Shown here one piece after another: positions 1-6,407 of a DNA stretch of 8,285 nucleotides. This stretch comes from Elusimicrobiales bacterium. GTDB lineage: Bacteria; Elusimicrobiota; Elusimicrobia; Elusimicrobiales; Elusimicrobiaceae. A program made the position numbers and the translations under genes. Location of the stretch: assembly GCA_030540535.1 (NCBI GenBank), contig JAUNWB010000048.1, positions 1-8,285 of the forward strand. Reading direction: 5' to 3'. Numbering within the stretch: position 1 is the stretch's first letter; each line of letters begins with the position of its first letter. The notes under the pieces were generated by a model. The model was not told the origin of the DNA. It saw only the letters and a list, made by a program, of their open reading frames with translations, and did no database searches.

Positions 1-1208
1 ATACGGTTCGTGACGCCAACGGGAAAACCCTGCGGGGCTCCGTTTCGGCCGACAACAGAGAAAAAGTCATTCTGGCCTTGCAAAACAAAGGCTACTTGGT
101 GTTGGAAGTGAAAGAAGGCTCCGCCGGTCTTTTCGGCGGCGGCGGGAAAGCCCGCAAACGCGGCGGAAAAGTGCCGGGCCACGTACTCGCGTTCTTTGCC
201 GAACAGCTTTCCACCCTGATTGCCGGCGGTGTGCCGCTGGTACGCGCCGTGTCGCTCTTGGGTGAATACGCCTCCAACCCGACGCTGGGCGTCGTGCTTA
301 CCCAGGTGGCCAAAGATATTGCGGGCGGTCAGTCGTTGCACTCCGCCTTGGCTCACCACCCCAAAACCTTCAGCCATATTTGGCTTTCCTTGGTGCAGGC
401 GGGTGAAGTGGGCGGCCAGCTGTCCGAAACGCTGATGCAGATTTCGCTCTACACCAAAACGCAGGAAGGCATGAAGAGCAAAATCATTACGGCCATTACT
501 TACCCGGCGATTTTGGGTTTGGCGTCCGTAGGCGTGCTTATTTACTTCATCCTGGGTATCGTGCCGACGTTTGCGCAAATCTTTAAAGATTTTAACATCG
601 ATTTGCCTTTGATTACGGTTATCGTGCTGCAAGTGTCCAGCATCCTTATCAACAACGGTATTCTGATTATTTTCAGCATGATTTTTGCCTTTGTGGCGTT
701 CCGCTTTTACATCAAAACGGCGGACGGCAAAAAACGCTGGCACTCGTTCTTGCTGTCGATGCCGCTCTTCGGCAACTTCTTAAAGAACATCTATTACGAC
801 CGCATGCTTTCCACGCTGTCCACCCTGCTTAAAAGCGGTGTGACGATTTTGAACGCCATTTTGGTACTCGAAGAATCGTTTGACAGTAACATCATTATCC
901 AAAACGCGCTGAAACAGGTCCGTGCGGAAGTGGCGGCCGGTAAATCCATTTCCGAATCGTTCCGCGCGACGGGCGTATTCCCCGGACTTATGACGGAAAT
1001 GATGCTGATGGGTGAAGAATCCGGTAAGCTGCCCAGCATTATTGCCACGCTGTCTAAATTCTACGCCGATAACGTGGACCAGTTTATCGCCCGCTTCTCC
1101 GCGGTGATTGACCCTATTTTGATTTGCGGCGTGGGTGCGCTCATCGGTATTATTGTGGCGTCCATTTTCTTGCCTATTTTCAAACTTTCGCAAATCGGCG
1201 GAAACTAA
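1..1208 (+). CDS. GspF/PilC-family inner-membrane platform protein of a T2SS/type IV pilus system (5' partial)
   Basis: This is the polytopic inner-membrane platform protein that couples the cytoplasmic assembly ATPase to pseudopilin polymerisation. The reading frame is open from position 3, with no start codon before the window edge. The first visible residues (TVRDANGKTLRGSVSADNRE, then an LQNKGYLVLEV stretch) match the usual GspF/PilC N-terminus, so only a few residues are missing. The 401 visible residues fit the family length of about 400. Two T2SSF domains are seen, at about residues 60-185 and 260-385. Each carries the conserved GE-x-GxL signature (GEVGGQL and GEESGKL). Hydrophobic segments lie near residues 165-190, 205-235 and 370-395. 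An internal TTG at 78 would give a shorter protein, but it would discard the conserved N-terminal block. The stop overlaps the ribosome binding site of the next gene, nine bases before its start. GspF and PilC cannot be told apart from this gene alone. Confidence 0.95.
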   Translation, partial: TVRDANGKTLRGSVSADNREKVILALQNKGYLVLEVKEGSAGLFGGGGKARKRGGKVPGHVLAFFAEQLSTLIAGGVPLVRAVSLLGEYASNPTLGVVLTQVAKDIAGGQSLHSALAHHPKTFSHIWLSLVQAGEVGGQLSETLMQISLYTKTQEGMKSKIITAITYPAILGLASVGVLIYFILGIVPTFAQIFKDFNIDLPLITVIVLQVSSILINNGILIIFSMIFAFVAFRFYIKTADGKKRWHSFLLSMPLFGNFLKNIYYDRMLSTLSTLLKSGVTILNAILVLEESFDSNIIIQNALKQVRAEVAAGKSISESFRATGVFPGLMTEMMLMGEESGKLPSIIATLSKFYADNVDQFIARFSAVIDPILICGVGALIGIIVASIFLPIFKLSQIGGN

Positions 1209-1217
1209 GGGGAAACT

Positions 1218-1742
1218 ATGCAAAAAAGAAACGGTTTTACATTGCTCGAGGTATTAATCGTGGTTGTGATTGCCGTATCCGTGGCGGCCTTTGCATTTCC
1301 CGCGTATAAAAAAACGCAGGAAAAGAATAAGTATATGGCCGCGCAGGGCGTACTGCTCGACCTGGGGTCTGCGGTGCGCGCGGTGCGTGCGGATATGTCG
1401 ACGGGCTCTTTTCCGTCCGGCTCTTCGCCCGAACAGGTAACCACTTCTTGGCACTCCACGGCCGCGCCGGATGACAAAATTACGTCATCCAACGCCAAAT
1501 ATGAACTTTTCCGCCGCAAATATATGGCTCCCATTCCGTTTGACAGCGGAAATACATATAAAGGGTTTTCTTTCTATGTGTGTCCGCAGGGGGCGGCTTC
1601 TGCCTCTAATTGCTGCGGCAGTAATTCAAGCGTGGTTGCCTGCATGCAGAACCCGTCGCTCGGTTCTTCCAGCAGTACGGGCGGGCTGTATGAAAAAGCG
1701 GAGTTTCGGGAAGACGGCAGCGTGAAAAATCCCAAGCGTTAG
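1218..1742 (+). CDS. Type IV pilin-like / GspG- or GspH-like pseudopilin, 174 aa
   Basis: The protein begins with a prepilin peptidase signal, MQKRNGFTLLEV. Cleavage would fall after Gly6, leaving Phe at +1 and Glu at +5, followed by a hydrophobic helix to about residue 28. After cleavage and N-methylation in the inner membrane, such proteins are polymerised by the GspF/PilC machine encoded just upstream. The start at 1218 has an AAGGGG ribosome binding site at 1207-1212, overlapping the GspF stop. The C-terminal half has four cysteines, three of them in a Ser/Gly-rich stretch around residues 133-141, which suggests disulfides in the periplasm. The GspG signature was not recognised with certainty, so major pilin/GspG and minor GspH/FimT remain open. 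A 63-nt gap follows, the longest within the cluster. Confidence 0.85.
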   Translation: MQKRNGFTLLEVLIVVVIAVSVAAFAFPAYKKTQEKNKYMAAQGVLLDLGSAVRAVRADMSTGSFPSGSSPEQVTTSWHSTAAPDDKITSSNAKYELFRRKYMAPIPFDSGNTYKGFSFYVCPQGAASASNCCGSNSSVVACMQNPSLGSSSSTGGLYEKAEFREDGSVKNPKR

Positions 1743-1749
1743 TTCAGCC

Positions 1750-1778
1750 TTGACAATCGCCCAAATCCGCGCAATACT
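1750..1778 (+). promoter_or_regulatory. Putative internal sigma70 promoter within the pseudopilin cluster
   Basis: A perfect -35 box TTGACA (1750-1755) is followed by a 17-nt spacer and an AATACT -10 box (1773-1778, four of six matches). A start of transcription near 1785 would give a leader of about 20 nt before the ribosome binding site and ATG at 1806. An inverted repeat, GCGCA (1769-1773) and TGCGC (1786-1790), flanks the -10 and start region and could be an operator. It sits in the only sizeable gap of the cluster, so five pseudopilins and the protease could be expressed separately from GspF and the first pseudopilin. Confidence 0.5.
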
Positions 1779-1793
1779 TAAATAATGCGCAGC

Positions 1794-1798
1794 AAAGG
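1794..1798 (+). promoter_or_regulatory. Ribosome binding site deciding the start of the second pseudopilin
   Basis: AAAGG lies seven bases before the ATG at 1806. The alternative in-frame ATG at 1785 has no purine-rich site upstream and coincides with the predicted transcription start of the promoter at 1750-1778. The 1806 start is therefore preferred. Confidence 0.6.
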
Positions 1799-1805
1799 TT
1801 TTACT

Positions 1806-2288
1806 ATGAAAAACAATAAAGGTTTTACTCTGTTGGAATTATTGGTGGCGGCCACGATTATCGGTATTTTGGCCGTGTTTGCCACTACGTCTTATAAAAA
1901 CAGCGCGGCGGATGCGCGTGTGGCGGCCGCTAAAACGCGTACGGATGCGCTGGCCGGCGCCGTCCAGCGGATGCGTTTTGAACATCCGGCGTTTAGCGCG
2001 GTTTCCGGACAAATGCAGGATACGGCGTCCACGACGTGTTCTTATTCCGTCCCTACAGGCTTAATCAGCTGCGGCTTTTTGGGCAATAACGGTTGGGAGC
2101 GGGACACGTATATGACGTATTGGATTTGCAGCGGACAAAACGGCCAATGCGCTTCTTCCCCGGTCACGGACCCGCTGGCCTGCATGGTAAGCACGGGTGA
2201 CGCCAAACTGCCGGCCCGCTACCAGAGCGGTTATATTTATTGCGTCAGCGCGGTTAAGAAAGGGGAAACTTTGGCCGCCGGGAGCTGA
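1806..2288 (+). CDS. Type IV pilin-like / GspG- or GspH-like pseudopilin, 160 aa
   Basis: The leader MKNNKGFTLLELLV is a textbook type III signal: cleavage after Gly6, Phe at +1, Glu at +5, then a hydrophobic helix to about residue 28. A short coiled helix with many Ala and Arg follows (around residues 30-55), as in the N-terminal stalk of GspG/PilE proteins. The remainder carries six cysteines, an even number compatible with three disulfides. The ATG at 1806 was chosen over 1785 because of its ribosome binding site and the promoter position. The longer form would place a second KGFT sequence in front of the real one and give an odd leader. The gene ends two bases before the next ATG, so the two are probably translated together. 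Exact class (GspG, GspH or minor pilin) is unresolved. Confidence 0.85.
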   Translation: MKNNKGFTLLELLVAATIIGILAVFATTSYKNSAADARVAAAKTRTDALAGAVQRMRFEHPAFSAVSGQMQDTASTTCSYSVPTGLISCGFLGNNGWERDTYMTYWICSGQNGQCASSPVTDPLACMVSTGDAKLPARYQSGYIYCVSAVKKGETLAAGS

Positions 2289-2290
2289 TT

Positions 2291-2845
2291 ATGAAGAAAG
2301 GTTTTACGTTAATGGAACTGTTGGCCGTACTGCTGGTAATTGCCGTGGTTGTTTCGATGGCGGCGCCGGTGTTCCGCGCGGTTCGTTACGAAATTAAAAA
2401 TTCGCAGGCTAAAAACGCGGCCAAAAAAATGGCGGAAGCGATGCACTCGTATTATCAAGCCAGCCGCGGACACAAGGTGACGGGTTGTTTTACGCCCACC
2501 GCGTCCGCAGGCCTTACGCTAATTAAAACGGCCGCCTCGGCCTGCACTTCGCCGGGGGCGACGGGCATTCCTGCGTCCAGCGTGCGCGTGAGCGTTAACG
2601 TAAGCCAGCTGTTTGCGTGCGGGTATTTGTCTTATAAAGATTTTATGTCGCTTCCGTACGAGTTTTGCGCCAATGATACGGATTCTTTCCCGGCGGGCTG
2701 GGGTGAAAAACCCTCTACTTCGGTGGGGAAGGTATATGTGTTGGCCGGCGGTGTAAAGGCCGACGGTTCCGGCGATAAATATCAAAAATCAAAGGGCGCT
2801 ATTTTTATAGACGGCCGTATGGTGGCGCAAGATACCTACCAATAA
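2291..2845 (+). CDS. Type IV pilin-like pseudopilin, 184 aa
   Basis: It starts MKKGFTLMELLAV, giving cleavage after Gly4, Phe at +1 and Glu at +5, with a hydrophobic helix to about residue 24. A Lys/Ala-rich amphipathic helix follows (KNAAKKMAEAMHSYYQAS, about residues 38-58), as in the stalk of GspG/PilE-type pilins. The globular part has four cysteines, at about residues 66, 86, 110 and 124. The ATG at 2291 is preceded by GGAG at 2281-2284, which overlaps the end of the upstream gene, and only two bases separate the genes. The C-terminus ends in a strand-like segment (GAIFIDGRMV), as in many pilin beta-sheets. Its large size and Cys content resemble Elusimicrobiota-type pilins as I recall them, but that is memory and not a match I can run. 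Confidence 0.83.
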   Translation: MKKGFTLMELLAVLLVIAVVVSMAAPVFRAVRYEIKNSQAKNAAKKMAEAMHSYYQASRGHKVTGCFTPTASAGLTLIKTAASACTSPGATGIPASSVRVSVNVSQLFACGYLSYKDFMSLPYEFCANDTDSFPAGWGEKPSTSVGKVYVLAGGVKADGSGDKYQKSKGAIFIDGRMVAQDTYQ

Positions 2846-2855
2846 GGATTTTATT

Positions 2856-3326
2856 ATGATGAACCGCTTACTTAAAAATAAAAAAGGCGTAACGATTTTG
2901 GAAGGCTTAATCGCCCTGGGGCTCTTGGCGTTGGTGGCGGGGGGCACGTTTGGCGTGTTGCTGTCCGTATCGCGCAAATCGTCCCAGCCGGACATCCGGG
3001 AAGAAATGCTGCTGGCCGTAGAACGCGCCAATGAACAGCTGCAAATGTATGCGAGCGGAACTTCGTCTAGTGATTTACCGACGGAGTACCAAAACGGATT
3101 GTGTAATAACGGGGACACTACTCTTTCGACGGGAGAGCATGCTATTAATTGTATGCTTCCCGCCATTTGCGACCCGGATTCGAGCAAATCCCATTTTTCT
3201 TACACGGTTGGTTCCCAGTCTGTTAACGCAGCGGATTTTCCGGAGGCCGCCAACTATCGTACGAGTACGTTTGACGCCGCTAAAACAATTACTTTTGAAA
3301 TTACATGTAACGGGTTTACTTTATGA
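2856..3326 (+). CDS. GspI/PilV-like minor pseudopilin, 156 aa
   Basis: The leader has an 11-residue basic N-region and the cleavage motif KKGVTILEGLIALGLLAL, giving Val at +1 and Glu at +5. A GVTILEGLIAL-type start, with Gly and Ala where GspG has longer side chains, is typical of GspI/PilV minor pseudopilins. These form the tip complex with GspJ and GspK and initiate assembly in the inner membrane. An AAGGA ribosome binding site (2844-2848) lies seven bases upstream of ATG 2856. A second ATG follows immediately at 2859. Four cysteines are present, all after residue 80. The stop overlaps the next start by four bases (ATGA), indicating translational coupling to the GspJ-like gene. The order I-J-K seen here is the conserved order in T2SS and PilV-W-X clusters. 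Confidence 0.8.
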   Translation: MMNRLLKNKKGVTILEGLIALGLLALVAGGTFGVLLSVSRKSSQPDIREEMLLAVERANEQLQMYASGTSSSDLPTEYQNGLCNNGDTTLSTGEHAINCMLPAICDPDSSKSHFSYTVGSQSVNAADFPEAANYRTSTFDAAKTITFEITCNGFTL

Positions 3327-4045
3327 TGAAAAATAAGAAAGGTTTTACGCTGACCGAAATTTTGTTAGCGGTGATGATTGTGGGTATCATCGGCGTTGCG
3401 CTTGCCGCGCTGACGACGGCCGCATCGCGCGAATCGGGCGTGGGCCGCAGTAAAGTGCTGCTTCGCAATAACCTGTCTATTGCTTTGCGCCAGCTCCGCC
3501 GGGATATTAAAGAGTCCTCCCGCGTGTTGTATGTCCGCGGAACGTTAGGTTCCATCGGCACGGACGAGATCCCTCTTTTGATGCTGGGTAAAAATGTGGA
3601 CCAGGGGGACGGCACTTTCTATTCCAGCAACCCCGTATACATTACTTATTGTTTTGAACGCGGCGGGTTGAATACAACTACTTCCGGCGCAGCCGTGCTT
3701 CCTTCCGGCGCGTATGACGGCGGGGTGATTACCCGCTATGAATCCAATGCCGAGAACTGGACGAGCGGTAATTTGCCGTCTTGCTCGGGCACTTCTTCCA
3801 GTAAATTTTTAAATAACGTGAAATATATGCCGCCGTCCTCGTCGTACGCCGCGCCGCTGTTTGCGGTGCGGGGGGTTTCCGGCACGTATAATGTGAAGGA
3901 TTCGGGTTCTCTTGCCAAGATTCGCAAAAACCTGGGCAGCGTGCTGGACGTGAATTTGGTGACGGAATTGCCCAGCAACCCGGTAGTGAACGACGTAACG
4001 GAAGAAACGTTTATCTTGCCCAATGGTTTTGGGATAAAAAATTAA
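3323..4045 (+). CDS. GspJ/PilW-like minor pseudopilin, 240 aa
   Basis: The protein starts MMKNKKGFTLTEILLAV: cleavage after Gly7, Phe at +1, Glu at +5, hydrophobic helix to about residue 30. The following helix contains the GspJ/PilW-type pattern LRQLRRDIKESSRVLYV (about residues 54-70). In the family this is an Arg-Asp pair after the stalk helix. It is the longest of the six pseudopilins, as expected for GspJ/PilW. Only two cysteines are present (about residues 112 and 154). It overlaps the GspI-like gene by four bases (ATGA), so its translation is probably coupled. A run of six G lies at 3870-3875. The GspJ-like class is reasonably supported by the stalk motif, size and position. Confidence 0.8.
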   Translation: MMKNKKGFTLTEILLAVMIVGIIGVALAALTTAASRESGVGRSKVLLRNNLSIALRQLRRDIKESSRVLYVRGTLGSIGTDEIPLLMLGKNVDQGDGTFYSSNPVYITYCFERGGLNTTTSGAAVLPSGAYDGGVITRYESNAENWTSGNLPSCSGTSSSKFLNNVKYMPPSSSYAAPLFAVRGVSGTYNVKDSGSLAKIRKNLGSVLDVNLVTELPSNPVVNDVTEETFILPNGFGIKN

Positions 4046-4055
4046 AGGGGCTTTT

Positions 4056-4487
4056 ATGTTAAACAATAAAAAAGGCGCGGCTCTGCTGCAAGTTTTGCTG
4101 GTTACGGTTGTTTTGGCGGGTATAGCAACGATGCTTTTGCGCGCCAGTTTATCCCGCACCACTACGGCGCGCCAAACGCGCCGCACCGTTTCCGCCCAGC
4201 TTCTTGTTAACGCGTGTATGGCGGAAGTAAATACGCTGTGGAGCCACAAAACTCCTGCCGCTTTTGCCAACGACATGAACCAGTGCATTATGTATTGTAA
4301 GTCCGGCGAAATTGTTGGCACCTGTAAACAACCTGTCTACGAACATACCTGCCAAAATATCGCATTGGAAGGCTTGACGTATACCGTCAAAGCAACCATG
4401 AAGGGCGGGCAGGATGCAACCAACGGACAATGTCAGCTGGATTACGAAATTGACGACAACGGTTCCGGCACCAGTGTGGAACTGTAA
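4056..4487 (+). CDS. Short GspK/PilX-like minor pseudopilin with Gln at +5, 143 aa
   Basis: The leader MLNNKKGAALLQVLLV fits a prepilin signal with cleavage after Gly7. The +1 residue is then Ala, and the otherwise invariant Glu at +5 is Gln. Loss of Glu5 is a known trait of the GspK tip pseudopilin, and a GAALL start is common to GspK and PilX. Position after I- and J-like genes agrees. However, GspK usually has about 300 residues with a large inserted domain, and this protein has only 143, nearer PilX. A basic, Arg-rich stretch (residues 29-47) follows the helix. Six cysteines are present. AAGGGG at 4045-4050 serves as ribosome binding site and overlaps the preceding stop. The protease gene begins 3 or 18 bases after its stop. 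Confidence 0.75.
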   Translation: MLNNKKGAALLQVLLVTVVLAGIATMLLRASLSRTTTARQTRRTVSAQLLVNACMAEVNTLWSHKTPAAFANDMNQCIMYCKSGEIVGTCKQPVYEHTCQNIALEGLTYTVKATMKGGQDATNGQCQLDYEIDDNGSGTSVEL

Positions 4488-4494
4488 CGGATGT

Positions 4495-4500
4495 CCGGGG
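4495..4500 (+). promoter_or_regulatory. Ribosome binding site favouring the protease start at 4506
   Basis: CCGGGG at 4495-4500 lies five bases before the ATG at 4506. That start gives a clean MKK-type signal peptide. The in-frame ATG at 4491 adds five residues (MSGAR), has only a weak AACGG upstream and would spoil the usual short N-region. Confidence 0.45.
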
Positions 4501-4505
4501 CGCGC

Positions 4506-6185
4506 ATGAAAAAACTTTTAGGGCTGGCTGTTAGTGTTCTGGTAGCGGGACAGGCTTGGGGACAGGCCGCCGCCACTTCGTCCGCATCGTCTTCGTTGCG
4601 CGTTTCCACGGCCGTGGAAACGCCTTCTTCCAGTGTAGATTTATTAAAACAATCGGCGGAAACCTCCACCGTCGCGGGAACGGCCGATTCGGCGCGTCCC
4701 GCCCAGACGGCGGAGCCAGCCGTTCCTCCAGCCTCTTCTGCCGCTAATTCTGCCGCCGGGGCCGCTTCGTCCGCGCCGGCTGCTTCTGTCCCGCAGACGC
4801 AGGCTTCGTCCGCTCCTGCCGCTAAAACGGAGAAAACAACCGCAAACGCCGCGGGTACGCTTTCCATGCCGCTTGAGATGGGGGGAACCACCCAAACGGT
4901 GCAAACTGCGGTGGAACCTGTGAAAAAACCGCTTTCTCCCAAGGCGGCTAAACGCGTGGCGCAAACCAAACGCAAACGCACTGCCGCCGGGCAGCAAAAA
5001 ACCGCCGTTCCCACCGAGTTGGAAAAGGATATCGAAAAATCCAACGCTCTTTTGCCCGCGTCCTCCCAGGCTTCTGCCGCGGAAGCGGAGGACGTATCCG
5101 AAGAAGAAGCCGCAGCAGATGCGGAACTGGAATATGCGGTGCGCATGTTGGAGGAGTCCAAACAGGCGGCGCAGTCCGCCGGGCGGAAAATTCCGCCGTC
5201 CGCTTCCCAAAATAAGCCGAAAACGGTGCCCGCCCCCAATAAAAAATTCAACCCGAACGCGTTTCGCCCCGGGGTAACGTGGCAGCCGTCCAAAAGCACG
5301 CATTTTGATATTTACACCGAAAAACGTTCTTCGGGTATCAGTTCGTCTAATATGTCCATGACGTTTGAATCCGCTTATCAAACGTTGCGGAGGTTTATCC
5401 CGTGGATGATGTCGGGCCGGGTGCGCGTGTTTGTGTACCAGGACCACGATTCCTATCTGCGTCACGAACCTAACGCCAAAGCCTGGACGCGCGCCTTGGC
5501 GTATCCGACGCGCGGAGAAATCGTCGTTTACGACGAGCCCGGTAAAAACCAGGAATTAAAAGAAGTATTCACGCACGAGCTGACGCATATTTTTACCCAG
5601 CAGTTTTTTGATAAGCACAAAACGGGCCGGATTATGACCCCGAACTGGCTGGACGAAGGCTTGGCCGTACTGCTGGAAGACCAGGCTTATAACGGGATGA
5701 AAGGCGGCCCGTGGGCGAATGACTTTAAAACCCTTAATTTCCAACGGGACCCGTCGGAAAAGGTTGCTTCGTTCGGTTCTTCTTCCATGTTTGGTTCTTC
5801 TGCCAAGCGGTTAACTTCCAAACGGCCGGGCAAGCCCGTCTATTTTATGCCGTTTGGGGATTTTATGGAAGAAGGTTCCCTGGCGGCTGCGGAAGGGCGC
5901 GGCAAAACGGAAGAATGGTATTTCCAGGCGTATTCTATGGTGCGCTTTTTGCTGAACCCGGCGGGGGGGGCTTCTCCGTCCAACCGTATGCAGTTCCAGC
6001 AGCTTACCACGCTTATGGCCGAAGGCGAGCCGGTGCGTAACCCGTCCACCGGGTTTTTAATGAAAGACTCCCGCGGCAAAACGGTTTACCAGCCGTATTC
6101 GGCCGAAAAAGCTCTGGGCCGCGCTTACCGTTATAATAACGTGGCCAATTTTGAAGACGCTTTTTGGCGTTGGGCCGGAAGATAA
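4506..6185 (+). CDS. Secreted gluzincin zinc metalloprotease (peptidase MA-like) with Ala/Ser-rich N-terminal region, 559 aa
   Basis: A signal peptide (residues 1-19, MKKLLGLAVSVLVAGQAWG) directs export. Residues 20-230 are low-complexity, rich in Ala, Ser, Pro and Thr, with a Lys/Arg-rich patch near 150-165 and an acidic, probably helical segment near 190-220. The catalytic domain runs from about 248 to the end. It begins with a THFDIYTEK segment and carries His357-Glu358-Leu-Thr-His361, with Glu384 in WLDEGLAVLLE as the likely third zinc ligand. HExxH plus a distant Glu in a W-x-x-EG context is the gluzincin hallmark of the peptidase MA / M1-like group. A later WYFQAYSMVRFLL segment and the C-terminal FEDAFWRWAG also fit that group. 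No cysteine is present, in contrast to the pseudopilins upstream. A G8 homopolymer lies at 5963-5970. The protein likely acts in the periplasm or outside the cell. Its substrate is unknown, and a functional link to the pilus is inferred only from the operon. Confidence 0.85.
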   Translation: MKKLLGLAVSVLVAGQAWGQAAATSSASSSLRVSTAVETPSSSVDLLKQSAETSTVAGTADSARPAQTAEPAVPPASSAANSAAGAASSAPAASVPQTQASSAPAAKTEKTTANAAGTLSMPLEMGGTTQTVQTAVEPVKKPLSPKAAKRVAQTKRKRTAAGQQKTAVPTELEKDIEKSNALLPASSQASAAEAEDVSEEEAAADAELEYAVRMLEESKQAAQSAGRKIPPSASQNKPKTVPAPNKKFNPNAFRPGVTWQPSKSTHFDIYTEKRSSGISSSNMSMTFESAYQTLRRFIPWMMSGRVRVFVYQDHDSYLRHEPNAKAWTRALAYPTRGEIVVYDEPGKNQELKEVFTHELTHIFTQQFFDKHKTGRIMTPNWLDEGLAVLLEDQAYNGMKGGPWANDFKTLNFQRDPSEKVASFGSSSMFGSSAKRLTSKRPGKPVYFMPFGDFMEEGSLAAAEGRGKTEEWYFQAYSMVRFLLNPAGGASPSNRMQFQQLTTLMAEGEPVRNPSTGFLMKDSRGKTVYQPYSAEKALGRAYRYNNVANFEDAFWRWAGR

Positions 6186-6281
6186 CCGGGCGGCGGACCT
6201 TTGGCTGTTTATTGAAATAGAACCGAAAAGACTTGATTTTTTTAAAGTTTTTTATAAGAATAAGATAAACAGTCTGCTTAT

Positions 6282-6325
6282 TTTCTATAGAAATTGTTTA
6301 CGGAATATGTCTTTTCTACAAGAAA
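6282..6325. repeat. Two similar inverted repeats spaced about three helical turns apart
   Basis: TTTCTATAGAAA (6282-6293) is a perfect 12-bp palindrome. TTTCTACAAGAAA (6313-6325) has 5-bp arms around ACA. Both lie in longer similar words starting at 6281 and 6312 (TTTTCTA, then AGAAATT), so the units are 31 bp apart. A further TTTTCTATA half occurs at 6356-6364. The arrangement looks like tandem operators, but AT-rich DNA makes chance similarity more likely. Confidence 0.35.
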
Positions 6326-6397
6326 TTATTTTCTGTGTAAAAAGGACGGTATTTGTTTTCTATACATGATGTTTTTAATAAAAAGTCCAAATATACG

Positions 6398-6404
6398 AGG
6401 AGGG
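6398..6404 (+). promoter_or_regulatory. Strong ribosome binding site fixing the ankyrin gene start
   Basis: AGGAGGG at 6398-6404 precedes ATG 6408 by three bases (about five from its GGAGG core) and is the strongest Shine-Dalgarno sequence in the window. It selects 6408 over the in-frame TTG at 6294 and the ATG codons at 6366 and 6369. Confidence 0.8.
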
Positions 6405-6407
6405 CTT

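Larger units (their letters stand above)
6186..6407 (+). promoter_or_regulatory. AT-rich leader and probable promoter region of the ankyrin gene
   Basis: This 222-bp stretch is markedly AT-richer than the genes before it and holds no supported gene. No clear intrinsic terminator for the upstream operon is visible. Weak promoter candidates are TTGTTT (6294-6299), 17 nt, TACAAG (6317-6322), and TTGTTT (6353-6358), 17 nt, TAATAA (6376-6381). Neither is convincing alone. Two related inverted repeats (6282-6293 and 6313-6325) overlap the first candidate. An open frame reaches back to 6294 in phase with the next gene, but it lacks a ribosome binding site and would bury the signal peptide. Confidence 0.4.

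Noticed and set aside
780..1223. Minus-strand open frame of 147 codons opposite GspF
   Set aside because: It is antisense to a conserved T2SSF domain, has no family features and no ribosome binding site.
4442..5465. Long open frames on the minus strand opposite the protease N-terminus (about 270-285 codons)
   Set aside because: They mirror the GC-rich, Ala/Ser low-complexity plus-strand region, overlap each other in different frames, give Arg/Gly- or Ala/Ser-rich products and have no ribosome binding site. The plus-strand frame has a signal peptide and catalytic motif.
6186..6260. Intrinsic terminator after the protease gene
   Set aside because: T-rich runs are present (6237-6253), but no GC-rich stem precedes them closely enough.
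6294..6407. N-terminal extension of the ankyrin gene from an upstream TTG
   Set aside because: It would place 38 residues before a clear signal peptide, and the strong AGGAGGG sits directly before ATG 6408.
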